A stretch of 64,000 nt of DNA. Origin: Gymnothorax reevesii. Its lineage: Eukaryota; Chordata; Actinopteri; Anguilliformes; Muraenidae. The translations under genes were made by a program, and so were the position numbers. The notes beneath the pieces were generated by a model that saw only the letters and a list, made by a program, of their open reading frames with translations, had not been told where the DNA came from and searched no databases. The stretch is from positions 3,857,001 through 3,921,000 of the forward strand of contig CM056574.1 in the NCBI GenBank assembly GCA_029721435.1. The letters run 5' to 3'. This document shows positions 45,406 through 56,705 of the stretch, piece by piece (the first letter of the stretch is position 1; each line of letters begins with the position of its first letter).

Positions 45406-47454
45406 ATGATGCAGGCAGGAGTCCGTCTGAGACAGGACACTGAGACGACCCTACCAGAGCTCCCCGCGCTGCACAGGATCAGAGAGAAAGAAGAGGACCT
45501 ACATGGACTGGAGTCTGTCCACATGGCAGAGTCAGAGACAAAATGCACTGCACCAGGACTAGACTCACTGGAGCCAGAGTGTGTTACTGCAAACAGCAGG
45601 GTCAGTGATTTACATCACACACAAGCATCACTGATAAAAACAGAAGCTGATCTGAGCCCCTGCAACACTGGGGATCTAAAGACCGAGAGCCTAGACTTAA
45701 CAGAACTGGCCTATGAAACCAATCTGCATCCTGACCAGATCAAAACTGAGACAGATTATGGAGACTATATTAAGGCTGAACACGTTAATGTCTTGCAAGA
45801 CGTTATGCGTGTTGATATTAAATGTGATGAAGTGAAGTTTGAATCCAGTGAAGGTACAGTGAGTGATCTCATGAACACTGAGCTTAATGTAGCCGGTGTT
45901 GATGGAAAAGGCCAGAGAGAACCATGGCAGTGTGCAGGAGAGTCCAACACAAACAACAAAAAATCAGGGAAAAAACAGTCGGAATTAATCCAAGATGTGG
46001 GAATAGATATCATGGAAATAACCCAGCCCTTCTCTCGGCATGAGAAGTGTTATATGAATAAATCTCATTTAAATGACCCACCAAGAATACATGCAGATAA
46101 AGAGCCCTACAAATGTGATCAGTGTGGGAAGAGCTTTTCATGGAAATCTAAATTAAATTCCCACCAGAGAATTCACACAGGTGAAAAGCCCTACAAATGT
46201 GATCAGTGTGAGAAGAGCTTTTCATTGAAGTATGATTTAAAATCCCACCAGAGAATTCATTCCGGTGAAAAGCCCTACAAATGTGATCAGTGTGAGAAGA
46301 CTTTTTCTCAGAATAGCCATTTAAATTCCCACAAGAGAATTCATACTGGTGAAAAGCCCTACAAATGTGATCAGTGTGAGAAGTGTTTTTCATGGAAATC
46401 TGTTTTTAAATCCCATCAGAGAATTCATACAGGTGAAAAGCCCTACAAATGTGATCAGTGTGAAAAGAGCTTTTCTCAGAAAATCCATTTAAATTCTCAC
46501 CAGAGAATTCATGCAGGTGAAAAGCCCTACAAATGTGATCAGTGTGAGAAGAGTTTTGTTCGTCATTCTAATTTAAATTCCCACCAGAAAATTCATACAG
46601 GTGATAAGCCCCACAAATGTAATCAGTGTGAAAAGAGCTTTACTCAGAAATGCGTTTTAATTTCCCACCAGAGAATTCATACGGGTGAAAAGCCCTACTC
46701 ATGTGATCAGTGTGAGAAGAGTTTTTCTCAGAAAAGACATTTAACTTCCCACCAGACAGTTCATATGGGTGAAAAGCTCTACAAATGTGATCAGTGTGAG
46801 AAGAGTTTTTCTCTGAAAATCTATTTATATTCCCACAAGAAAATTCATACTGATGAAAAGCCCTACAAATGTGATCAGTGTGAGAAGAGTTTTTCTCTGA
46901 AAATCTATTTATATTCCCACAAGAAAATTCATACAGGTGAAAAGCCTTTCAAATGTGATCAGTGTGAGAAGAGTTTTTCTCTGAAATCTAAATTAAATTC
47001 CCATAAGAGAGTTCATACAGGTGAAAAGCCTTACAAATGTGATCAGTGTGAAAAGAGCTTTTCTCAGAAATTCCATTTAATTCCCCACCAGAGAATTCAT
47101 ACAGGCGAAAAGCTCTACAAGTGTGATCAGTGTGAGAAGAGTTTTTCTCAAAAAAGCAATTTAAATTCCCACCAGAGAATTCATACAGGTGAAAAGCCCT
47201 ACAAATGTGATCAGTGTGAAAAGAGCTTTCCTCAGAAATTCCATTTAATTTCCCACCAGAAAATTCATACGGGTGAAAAGCCCTACACATGTGATTGGTG
47301 TGAGAGGAGTTTTTCTCAGAAATCTAAATTAAAGTCCCATAAGAGAATTCATACAGGTGAAAAGCCCTTCAAATGTGATGAGTGTGAGAAGAGCTTTTCT
47401 CAGAAATCTACATTAAATTCCCACCAGAGAATTCATGTATATTCAGTGTATTGA
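45406..47454 (+). CDS. Poly-C2H2 zinc-finger protein, about 17 fingers (copy 2)
   Basis: A 682-residue paralogue of the 836-4312 gene. The leader (residues 1 to about 205) differs by only scattered substitutions, and the splice acceptor (CTACAG at about 45367-45372) is conserved. It has 17 finger units. The first is degenerate and the other 16 have all ligands. This is exactly half the number in copy 1, and most fingers cannot be paired one to one, so arrays have grown or shrunk since the duplication. Both proteins end IHVYSVY. An LTR insertion begins 2 bp after the stop and would supply a new 3' end to the transcript, while the gypsy element lies in the upstream intron, so expression may be altered. 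The frame is intact. No KRAB domain. Confidence 0.88.
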   Translation: MMQAGVRLRQDTETTLPELPALHRIREKEEDLHGLESVHMAESETKCTAPGLDSLEPECVTANSRVSDLHHTQASLIKTEADLSPCNTGDLKTESLDLTELAYETNLHPDQIKTETDYGDYIKAEHVNVLQDVMRVDIKCDEVKFESSEGTVSDLMNTELNVAGVDGKGQREPWQCAGESNTNNKKSGKKQSELIQDVGIDIMEITQPFSRHEKCYMNKSHLNDPPRIHADKEPYKCDQCGKSFSWKSKLNSHQRIHTGEKPYKCDQCEKSFSLKYDLKSHQRIHSGEKPYKCDQCEKTFSQNSHLNSHKRIHTGEKPYKCDQCEKCFSWKSVFKSHQRIHTGEKPYKCDQCEKSFSQKIHLNSHQRIHAGEKPYKCDQCEKSFVRHSNLNSHQKIHTGDKPHKCNQCEKSFTQKCVLISHQRIHTGEKPYSCDQCEKSFSQKRHLTSHQTVHMGEKLYKCDQCEKSFSLKIYLYSHKKIHTDEKPYKCDQCEKSFSLKIYLYSHKKIHTGEKPFKCDQCEKSFSLKSKLNSHKRVHTGEKPYKCDQCEKSFSQKFHLIPHQRIHTGEKLYKCDQCEKSFSQKSNLNSHQRIHTGEKPYKCDQCEKSFPQKFHLISHQKIHTGEKPYTCDWCERSFSQKSKLKSHKRIHTGEKPFKCDECEKSFSQKSTLNSHQRIHVYSVY

Positions 47455-47456
47455 GT

Positions 47457-49620
47457 TGTTACGTTATGAGGGTTTATAACACCTGATTGTATTATTTTGC
47501 TCAGCCAGTAGTTTCTGTGTACTTATGTAAGGGTAATGAATATTCATGAGTGCTTGTAAACATAATGACTAGAGACTGAGAACACCATAGATTCTTCCAT
47601 CTGGAGAGATCTACCCACTGATCTATACAGAATAACTGGATTGCTGACGTGATGCAGAACTGCGTTGGGAGGATGAAGCAAGCGGAAGTGGTTGGGCGGC
47701 CATTTTAATCTGTCTGGTAGTAAGCAGCCGTCATATAGTATTCTATGGTAGAGAAGCGCAGATGTGCAGCCTTGCAATGCGGAGCGACATTTTCTGGGGG
47801 ATGTGGTGAGACAATGCACTGGCTGTAGTGAAGACGGATATACATAAATGAATTTCAACGAATATATTGCTTATTATTGGCCACTGGCCATCTACCTTAA
47901 CGGCAGATAATGTGTCAATGTTAGCCCATCTAACTGTTATTATTGGAACAATTCAGATTAATGTTCGCTAGCGTGATCCATCAGGTTAGCCTAAAGCTAC
48001 CTAGAATACCGAACTGAAGTTAACCAGATCAATCAATGTCATACGGCATAAATTAGATAATCCATTAAAGCTGCTGTGTAACACTGTCTATAATATTAGA
48101 CCATTCTAACTAGACAACAAAACCAGGTGTTGACTGGTCTAATCATTACGGCAAATTTGTACCAGCACTTAAAAAGGCTAATGTTCTGTTGACACTCAAT
48201 TACCGTTGACGGACAATTTTAATTCTGCCTGGTTATCAATGAGGATGTAACGTTGGAGGTACTTAACCAGATAATGTGATTCACACTCGACAATGAATGG
48301 CAGGCAGTTTTACACACATCTCCACAACGCACAACTCACTTCACTCCTCATGTGAACACTGATTTAGCGACCTTGATTAGTTTACACTGCGGTCTCTTCA
48401 GCGAACCCACTTTCGCTTCGTAGGAAAATTAGCCTACAGCTTCATGGCAGCTACTGAGTGAAGACTGCCCAAGAGAAAACTCAATACAAGACATCCGTTG
48501 GGAGTTACATATGCGTTATGCGCGATTGAATCTCACACCCCTTGTTTCTAAAATAAAAACAGCCGTTGACAAGGTGCAAGCTCACGGCTACTTTATTTTT
48601 TCATGGAAGTTTTCAAATTCCCTCACACAGAATTATATTAATACGTGCAGGATTGACGTCTTGTCTTCTTCATTCTCAATGCCTTTGGACTTCAATTTCG
48701 TTGCATCACTGCCCTACTCAGGCGAGATGTAGAAAAATCCGTATAGATTTCCGATGGAATGCACTCATTGGTCGTACATATTGTCAAATGCTGATATCGT
48801 CCATTGAAAATGTTAAAGGACCGTACAACTGCTGCCTATTGTAGTTAAACCTGCGGTCCTAGAGGCATTTTTCGTTCAGTCAGGTCGATCTGAGGAGGAA
48901 ATATAAAATACCGCCTCTTTCGTGTCAGTGAAAAGATATCTTCTCAATTAATTATATCTTTGGCTGCAACATGTTCAATGTGAGTAATGTTCTGAGAGAT
49001 TATAGTTGGGCATACCAATATGGCGGCACGGTTACCTCAAAATTATGACGTCATCAGCTATCCAGTTCCCCATATAGATCAGTGGTTCTACCGTCTGCAA
49101 GATTCTTCAAGAGGCATCTGGGGAGTTCTATCACCTTCAAGATTCTTCTTTGTGATGTCAGTCAGGATTCTACATTATATATAAATGTATAAATAATTAA
49201 ATGCCTATATAAAGAGAACTTGCAGCCAATGGATCTCACACACTCAGGAAAAGAGAAAGGGATGATAATCATCTCCGGTCTGCTACACCTGAAGGCTTGA
49301 CCGGCTTTGCTGAGTGCAATTATACTTTGGATTACAGACCTTTTGGATACGGACTTTGTGGTTATTAGGATCACCACACCAGAGACGTCAGATACCAGTG
49401 AATTTTCACCATCGTTGTGAGAACATCACGTCGTGAGAGACAGTTTGAGGATAGTATTTCTTCTTTAATGTAGTAATTTCATTACCCATTCCTGTACAAT
49501 TGTAATAGCTACATTCATTTAATAAATCGTATTTATAAATTTAATAAATCGTTTGAATTTAATCCTCCTTCCAATTTGGAATATTCCAGAATAATCTGAA
49601 ACATGCAACTGCCCGTAACA
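47457..49620 (+). mobile_element. Solo LTR with a nested DNA transposon
   Basis: An insertion relative to copy 1, flanked by GAGT on both sides (47453-47456 and 49621-49624), with TGTTACG...CGTAACA ends. Removing the nested element and its duplication leaves about 687 bp. A TATATAAAG box is near 49204 and AATAAA signals lie near 49520-49555, in the order expected of an LTR. No internal retroelement genes are present, so it is a solo LTR of unidentified family. Confidence 0.85.
47616..49084. mobile_element. DNA transposon nested in the LTR
   Basis: A 1469-bp element with inverted ends CACTGATCTATA... and near-perfect 8-bp duplications GATCTACC (47608-47615) and GTTCTACC (49085-49092). An 8-bp duplication fits hAT or P. 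No coding frame. Its right half occurs again, inverted, at 56183-56705. Confidence 0.82.
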
Positions 49621-50000
49621 GAGTGCAGAAAGTGTTCTTCTGAAAATTGTAATTCAACTCTGTATCAAAGAGTTCATACTGGTGAAAAACCATACAAATG
49701 TACTCGGTGTGCTAAGTGTTTTTCTGAAAAATATGAATTAAGCCTGCACCATCAATCATTCGGGTGTGAAGCCTTTCTAATGTAGTCAATGCCAGAAGTA
49801 CTTTTACGGACATTACACTTTGTCAGCACCGAAGAATCTGCTCCGGTGAAGAACCCTTCAGATGTACTTGGTGCGAGTGGTGCAGCCCAGCACCAGCTGA
49901 TTTAAGGAGTCTCTGAAGAATTCATAAAGCGGGGAAGATCTATGAACGTCTCAATTTTGGGAAGAGATTTTCACAAAAAAGATGCTTTAAATATTCACAG
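49621..50000 (+). pseudogene. Decayed zinc fingers (copy 2)
   Basis: Continuation of the ancestral array, now separated from the gene by the LTR. It encodes CRKCSSENCNSTLYQRVHTG and CTRCAKCFSEKYELSLH, then degenerate pieces. It matches 4313-4720 of copy 1. Confidence 0.7.
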
Positions 50001-50390
50001 GATCAGGCATACAGCTGGGTGGCCAACTTTTGGTTCAGCTGTTGCAATTCCAGTTACTGACGTCCCAATCTGGCGTTCCAATGAAGGTCAGAAAAGTTCA
50101 GTTTTGTTGTTAGTTTGTGGTCAACAATCTGCCACTAATGATGATGCAATGGCAGTGCTCATGTAGGAGGTCCAATGATAATTCAGCGTAACTCGACTCC
50201 TGTATTACTGCAGTGCCCTCCACTGATACTGACACCCTCTGTTATGAATTAGTGCCTTTGTTCATCCTCTTTGTATACAAAATTTCAACAGAAAAATAAG
50301 TGAAATAAAAAATGATTGAAGGAAAAGAATGATCATGAAAGAAGTATTTTCTCAGAAATATGTGCCACAGGTATTGGAATCTCTTTACTC

Positions 50391-51512
50391 TTATTGGCTC
50401 TCATTTATCAAACTCTCTTACACCAAAAAAATGGGTATACGCCAAATCTCCCGCAAGAATCGGCATTTAGCAATCTGAACGTGAGCGAACTGTCCGCAAA
50501 AATCTCACGCCAGCTCTGACCAGGTGTACACAAATCTGAAAACGGCGAACAACATGCAGGAACGAGTGCAGCTGTCGAAATGAGTAATAAACACTATGCA
50601 GTGATGCGGACGTCATGCTGCTGTTGTCCTTATTTGTAAAATAAATAAATAGACTAAATGAATGAATAAATAAATGACTGAAAGCAGGTTATTTCCAAAT
50701 ATAAGTGTAATTAATTTCTCTACACAGATGTCATTATTTATTTATTTAATAAATGTATTTATTAAATAAATAAATTGCACCTGTGTTGAGAAATTAGTTA
50801 CACTTATTTGGAAACAACCCGCTTGTCAGGCCAGACGGCTGACGATTACAATCAATTTGATTAAGCGCAATGCGCAGCTTGGCAGATGTGCAGCGTATGT
50901 CAGATCCTCATCCAGTCAGATATATACTGAACAAACAATAGTTAGCCTAATTAAAGGCAGACTGGCAGAAGTTTGCGCGTAATTATTTTAGAAAATCAAA
51001 TTTATTACTAGCGCGTGCACATTTACACTCGTTTCATCAAACTTTTCTATATTTTGCGGTCCCTTCGAGTGAGCAACCATAAGAGTACATTAACTAGCTA
51101 GCTTACGTTTTGTTCGTTGCTCTGTATATAGATACCTTCGGACACATCGACCGTGATCGCATTTTGACAATGGCAGATCTTCCATTGTTAGAGGAATAAG
51201 CTTCCTTCCGAAGTGAGAGGAACTTTCGGCACAGAGATCCCATCCGGGAAAGTGACGAGTGGCTCTCGTTTTGTGTGGCACCCAATAAAATGTCATGGAG
51301 TAACAGTGATAAAAGTACAATGAAGAGTGATCTCTGCAGACTGTATTTTACCAGTTACCCTCATGCAGCTCCGATCGAGGGGATGAGGACTCATCCATGT
51401 CCCCACCGGCTCATATTCCTACGATGGAGGGGGAGCCTGTCAGTGCTGTGACAGCTGGAGGTTCGAGTCTGGTTGGCCTCCACCGGTCCGTGTGCTGCTG
51501 CAACCCGTTTTT
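50391..51512 (+). mobile_element. PIF/Harbinger-type remnant (copy 2)
   Basis: Matches 6680-7322 plus 9856-10283 of copy 1 without the piggyBac-like insertion. It contains the hairpin at 50683-50825 and the same prematurely stopped transposase start (ATG at 51170). The uninterrupted TTAACTAGC near 51092 is the empty target of the piggyBac-like element. Confidence 0.55.
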
Positions 51513-51984
51513 TCCTTTCAGATGGATTTTCTGTTGCTGACAAAAAAGCTGAACTATGCAGTTCAGTTGGATGCAGTGATGCAAAAACTTTTTTTAATAT
51601 ATTCCGCTTACAGTGTAAAACATGATATTGTATATAATAAAGTCAAAAAGTTATGCATGTCTGTTCTACCCAAAGGGAAAATAATTTCAAACACCCCAAA
51701 AGTTTTTATGCCCCCGCCCTCCAAAGAGGAAAGGGGGGCATTATGTCTACCATGTCCGTCCGTCCGTCCGTCATCTGTAAACTTTTAGTTTCCGTGGGAT
51801 AACTATAGAAGCCTTCGTCGGATTGATGCCATTTCTTAATGGCGTATTGGGAGTGGCTAGAGGAAGGTTCCTGTCGCAAACCGACGTCGTGCGATATCCA
51901 ATATGGCCACCACTGATCAACATACAGGCGGGGGCATATGCCACGCTCTACGGTGCCCTTATTTTGATTGGTACTCGCTTGGTT
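51513..51984. other. Unassigned, with a CCGT-rich repeat
   Basis: No gene recognised. Around 51710-51780, ATGCCCCCGCCCTCC, GGGGGGCATTATG and a (GTCC)n run resemble a teleost repeat related in style to 59872-60137. Confidence 0.35.
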
Positions 51985-52592
51985 TTTGTATCCAGACATA
52001 AATACCTTGGCATGTTTACAATGAATGAGAAGTCTGATATTGATGATATTGAAAGACAACTAAGGTCCTTTAATGTCAGAATCAATTTCTTATTGAGAAA
52101 TTTTGGGGCTCATTCATTTGAAGTCAAACAATTGTTATTTAGCACTTTTTGTGCCAGTATGCATTGTGTCCATCTTTGGTATGATTTTCAACAATCCTGC
52201 ATGAAAAGACTTATTGTTTATTATTACTATTAATGATATTATTATTATTATTATTATTTAGGAAAATGCTATATTTCCCTAGATGGAGTAGTGCCAATGC
52301 CATGTTTGTGTCTCACTCAGCGTTCAGTTTTAGTGAACTTCAGAGGAAGGGTGTCCTGAATTTTAACAAAGAATTTTATTTAATTGCAGCACCCTTGTAA
52401 CTGATATTGTTCGCGTGGGGATGTTTAAATCTAGTCTGTGGAGGCGCTGGTGTTCCATTCTATATGTATGACTTAGTTGAGTTGATTGTTTAATTTTCCG
52501 GGTTTTTTTTTAAACTATATTTATGTGATCTCATTACTCTATGCTGTAAATCGTGGGCTATGAGCCTGAAATAAACTTTATCTATTATGCAA
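51985..52592 (+). pseudogene. LINE 3' end (reverse transcriptase C-terminus)
   Basis: Plus-strand pieces KYLGMFTMNEKSDIDDIERQ, LLFSTFCASMHCVHLWYDFQ and, after an ATT repeat at 52225-52260, FPRWSSANAMFV. These resemble the thumb and C-terminal part of fish non-LTR reverse transcriptases. An AATAAA near 52570 suits a 3' end. The clade is not determined. Confidence 0.55.
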
Positions 52593-53056
52593 CTCCACTT
52601 TCGTCGAAAAGGGGTCTTAATAAATTACGTCCACATATTTTTTTTTTTTGGTGAAAATGCATTGAGAAATACTATTGTTGGCAATGAGAGCAAAAAAAAA
52701 AATCCCTTCAGGTAAAAATATGGATAATGAACAAACACACTGAAAACATACATTTTTATAACAGTTGAAATGTGTAGCAGATTATATTTTTTGAATGTTA
52801 CATCGCTTTAACACCCATTTGAAGTCTCATTCCATGGTTCTTCATGCTAAAAAAATTGTTTAAACTGGTTTGAGGCAACATTATTCTGCAAAATGACCTC
52901 TGATGGTCAATTGTTCCAGTATATATTTTATTTTCAACTCACTTTACTTTGTCATAAGTAGGCCTAAGCCTTAAAATGGTGAGATGGGTCACCTACTTTT
53001 TCAATTCTGTTCCCTGAATAAATGTTTTTGTCTGAAAACAACTGGAATGGCTTTGA
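52593..53056. other. No gene recognised
   Basis: AT-rich non-coding DNA. Confidence 0.4.
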
Positions 53057-54010
53057 TTTAATGGGATTAGGAGGTATTTGAATGGAGACAGACCACCAGA
53101 CAGAATGGAGACGGTGTCACTACCACTATCCATCATTGGCGGAATTTCTGCAATAAAAATCATGATACTACCCAAAATCACTCTGTTCACCAGGATCCCT
53201 GTCCAACCGACAGCAAAATTGTTTAAAAAATTGGACTTATTGTTAACAAAATTCTATTGGAAAAATCAAAAACCCAGAATAAAACTATCTATACTACAAA
53301 GACCATGGAGACCTAGAAGCACCTCACTTTCATAACTGTTACTGGTGAGTCAAACACAAAACCTCATCAAATGGATACATGCAAACCATGACCCCATCCA
53401 CCCCTGGATTGACATAGAACACACAGACTCAGAGAACTTATCATTGGCAGACTTGCCCTTCATTAGCAGTCCCATTAAAAAACACAGTTGTTTCAAGAGT
53501 CCTGCAATCTCCACAACTCTGACAGCTTGGTGGAAAATCAATAAATTGATAAACTTCCCAGTCAGTCCCAGCATGCACACACCAATTTGGCACAACCCTG
53601 ACTTCACTATAAAAAAAATCAGCTATGATTGGCAATAAATGGAAAGAAAAAGGGATCTCACATATGCACCATATTTTTGAAAATGACAGTCTGCTTTCCT
53701 TCCCGCAGTTAATTGAAAAATACAACAGTAAAAAAAATCAGTACTTCCAATACATCCAGTTAAAACAATCAATTAAGGAACAAATTGATTTCAACAACAT
53801 TGACCTAAAGGAATCACCACTACTGAATGATCTCTAAACTGTATAAACTCATATCCTCCTTGGTTCTGACAGCACGCTATACATTCCAATACACAAATGG
53901 GAAAAAGATCTCAACATCCAAACTAACACTAACTTCTGGAATTAAATCTGCAGGAACATCTACAACATGTAACAAAATACTAATATCAGTTCAATCAGGA
54001 GAGACCGAGT
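53057..54010 (+). pseudogene. L1-type ORF2 3' fragment
   Basis: Frames around 53078-53335, 53345-53638 and 53625-53837 read LPLSIIGGISAIKIMILPKI, FKKLDLLLTKFYWKNQKPRIKL, NLIKWIH and TLTAWW. This is the region after the reverse transcriptase in vertebrate L1 ORF2. Frame changes and stops occur between them. The 5' part is missing, as is usual for L1 copies. Confidence 0.75.
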
Positions 54011-54054
54011 GAAATCAGGAAAAATTTTAATATGCGTTGAGCATAAGTTGAATT

Positions 54055-54260
54055 CAATTCAATTTTATTCATATAGTGCTGTATATAGAGAAAAGGGCAG
54101 AGCCCAGACTAAACCCTAATCCTCGAATAGCAGGAAAAAAACTCCCTGTAGGGAGAAAAAAGCCCCGAACGGTGGTGAGAAAAAACTCCTCATTGAGAAG
54201 AAATCTCAGGAGGAACCTGGCTATTCTGGGGAAGCCCATCCTCCGCTGGCTGGATAATAA
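54055..54260 (+). repeat. Common teleost interspersed repeat
   Basis: Begins with AATTTTATTCATATAGTGCT and includes AAAAACTCCCTGTAGGGAG, GGAGGAACCTGGCTATTCT and CCCATCCTCC, a combination seen in a very common fish repeat. Class unresolved. Confidence 0.6.
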
Positions 54261-54600
54261 ATTGATGGTAAATTAGGGATGAGAGGATCAGGACAGCAGG
54301 GGTACAGCAGTCAGAATTGACATGGTTAAATCAGACAAGTCTTTAGCGCTCGGACTCTTCGGGAGACTCGTAGAGCAGGAGCGCGGCTCAGAGCAGCAGC
54401 TGGAAAAATCCCCCCAAAAAAGGGGAGGAAGCTCCCCGAAAACGCAGCCTGATGAATCCCCCAGAGAAAGGAAGGAATTCTCACCATGCAGGAACATCAA
54501 TAATGACCAAGAACCATGGGCTGCTGAGAGAGGAAAACATGATGAGCATGACATGGGACACAAATGAGCTCTAAAGAACTATACAATCCAGACATTAGCA

Positions 54601-54800
54601 AGCAATGGCTGGGGGCTGCAAAGCCCTGCATTTTTTGCGTGCTGCATGATGATAGTCAGCAGTGGCTCGGGGCTGCCAGGCTCTGCATTTTTTTCATGAT
54701 GATAGCCAGCAATGGCTAAGGGATGCAAAGCCCTGCATTTTGTTTTCTTGTCTTTTGCATGATGATTAGCCAGGAATGGCTAGGGGTGCAGAGCCCGGCA
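54601..54800. repeat. Short tandem array, about 60-bp unit
   Basis: Four imperfect units with CAGCAATGGCT, GGGGCTGCAAAGCCCTGCAT, a T-run and GCATGATGATAG. Each unit also has a small self-complementary GGGCTGCAAAGCCC-like core. Confidence 0.75.
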
Positions 54801-54869
54801 TGCGATTAGCGAATGCCCGCAGGAATACAGAATAAACAACCACTGACCACCAGACATTTGCAAGCTTAC

Positions 54870-55091
54870 CGTGGACTGAAAAGGCTTCAGGGATCTTAAG
54901 GCTTTGATTATTGCAGATGCTTTGGGGTGCACGTAGAACGCTTTTGCTGAAGATGACGAGTGGCTTAGTTGATAGAGAGAGCGTAGATATATCTTGCATA
55001 GCCGCTGAAGAACAGCACTTATTTTGAACAAATGATCTAGGTGTTGCTTGGGGCTATCAGAAATAGGCTCGGAAAAGATGGGTCGAGACAT
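54870..55091 (-). CDS. Candidate first exon, unknown protein
   Basis: Minus-strand ATG at 55091 opens 74 codons (MSRPIFSEPISDSPK..., later a Ser-rich HSSSSAK stretch) up to a good splice donor ACG|GTAAGC at 54869. A TATATAAG box lies at 55132-55125, placing a start site a few bases before the ATG. I do not recognise the protein, and no following exon was found. It may be part of an unrecognised LTR or transposon. Reading past the donor adds 29 codons and then a stop. Confidence 0.3.
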
Positions 55092-55124
55092 CTTGCACCA
55101 AACTGACCCCCAGCCATTAGACCT

Positions 55125-55132
55125 CTTATATA
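55125..55132 (-). promoter_or_regulatory. TATA box before the candidate exon
   Basis: TATATAAG on the minus strand, about 34 bp before the ATG at 55091. Confidence 0.45.
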
Positions 55133-55373
55133 GTGGAGTTTAAAGTGACAAACATAACCAGTGACGAACAAGACAAAGATTGCAGACCCCCCTCCCTTAA
55201 GGAATTAGCAGTGGTGACAATGAGAAAACTTCAAATTAAACAGAGAAATTATTATTTTTTTGAGTAATATGGGCTGACAAACGGACATATAGCAAAAATT
55301 CAGTAAATTGTTCCCAAACCCCATCTAGATCCAAATCCAGGGGAAGCTGAACCTACAGAGGGGAATGGAGAAC

Positions 55374-55821
55374 TGTAATGTGAAAAAAAGTCACTAGATG
55401 ACGGTATTGACTTTTTTTTTTGTTTAGCCCAATCTGGAGCTCGGTTTGGTCATGTCTGAGAGGGAAGTCCCAGAGAATTGAAAAAAGTCTGGAAGGTGGG
55501 AGGGGTCTGCAAAAGAGTATATAAAGGGAAAAATTGAGAGAGTACAGTAGTAGGAGAAATTGCAAGGAGAAGGATACATTTGACCAGACCTGTCACTCTT
55601 TTCAAGACCTGTGAAGCTTTTTGCGGATTTTTGCCTGTGTTGAAGTATGTTCCTGTCCTAGAACACTGCAAAGCAACCCCATCTCTGTAACAATCTCATT
55701 TATATATATAAAAATCAATCTTGGTCAGTTTTTATTTGTTTAATTAAATTTCCTTAAGTTTTAAAATTTAGTCTGTCATCCCTTGCTGTCCAGTAGGTTA
55801 TAACAAATTGGGGCCATAACA
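55374..55821 (+). repeat. LTR related to the Gmr1-like element
   Basis: 448 bp, TGTAATGTG...GCCATAACA, with the same internal landmarks (GTCTGCAAAAGAGTATATAA, CTGTCATCCCTTGCTGT) as the LTRs at 37670 and 44667 but clearly diverged. GGGGAATGGAG directly before it looks like a polypurine tract, so it is probably the 3' LTR of an otherwise deleted element. No target duplication is evident. Confidence 0.8.
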
Positions 55822-56182
55822 ACTCATTATGACAGTTTCCTAAACCGAACACAATTCAAGCACCAATCGAGTACGTAAGCTTCTAGCAAAAAGTAGGATA
55901 ACATAATATTAGAGCTCTATCGCTGGCATCTCCACTGGATCCGTGCCATGTATACCGACGATACGTCAAAAAAAGGAAATCCACGGAATCCAACGATATA
56001 AGCCTTGACATTTTAAACCGACAGCGCAGGAACACCAGGCCTGCAATTTACAATCTACAACGATGAGCAATTTTTTTTTTCTTGAGACTTGACCCGACAG
56101 CCTCCGAGCATGTTATTTTCCGGTGCTGTACCGAAGCTCCTCAGCAAACCAGAACATCATCAAAAAGAAAGCCGGTTAAACC
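55822..56182. other. No gene recognised
   Basis: Non-coding DNA with nothing recognised. Confidence 0.4.
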
Positions 56183-56705
56183 CACTGATCTATATAGAAG
56201 AACTGGATAGCTGATGACGTCATAATTATGAAGTATCCGTGCCGCCATATTGGTATGCCCAACCATAATCTCCCAGAACATTACTCACAATGAACACGTT
56301 GCAGCCAACGATATAATTAATTAAGAAGATGTCTTTTCACAGACACGGAAGCGGCAGTATTTTGTGTGTCCTCCTCAGATCGACCTGAAAATGCCTCAAG
56401 GACCGCAGATTTAACTACAATAGGCAGCAGTTGTACGGGCCTTTAACATTTTCAATGGACAATATCAGCACTTGACAGCGCGACCATTGAGTGCGTTCTA
56501 GAGGAAATCTATATAGATTTTTCTACATCTCGCCTGAGTGGGCCCGCGGTACAACGAAATTGAAGTCCAAAGGCATTGAGACTGAAGAAGACAGAACGTC
56601 AATCCTGCACGTATTAATATTATTCTGTGTGGAGGATTTTTAAAAAATCATGAAATCATGAAGTAGCCGTAAGCTTGCACGTTGTCAACCGCTGTCTTTA
56701 TTTTA
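56183..56705. mobile_element. Partial inverted copy of the 47616-49084 transposon
   Basis: Begins CACTGATCTATATAGAAGAA and matches, in reverse complement, the right part of the nested element (49084 back to about 48545). It stops at the TA where Tc1 element D is inserted; its continuation is not found beyond D. Confidence 0.8.

Larger units (their letters stand above)
37068..51512 (+). repeat. Segmental duplication, copy 2 (zinc-finger locus)
   Basis: Same order and orientation as copy 1, interrupted by two large LTR-type insertions (37670-45159 and 47457-49620). Leader match: 37069-37665 with 1-590. After the gypsy element the match resumes at 45164, and after the second LTR at 49621. It ends near 51512, where both copies read GCAACCCGTTTTTT and then differ. 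Confidence 0.88.
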
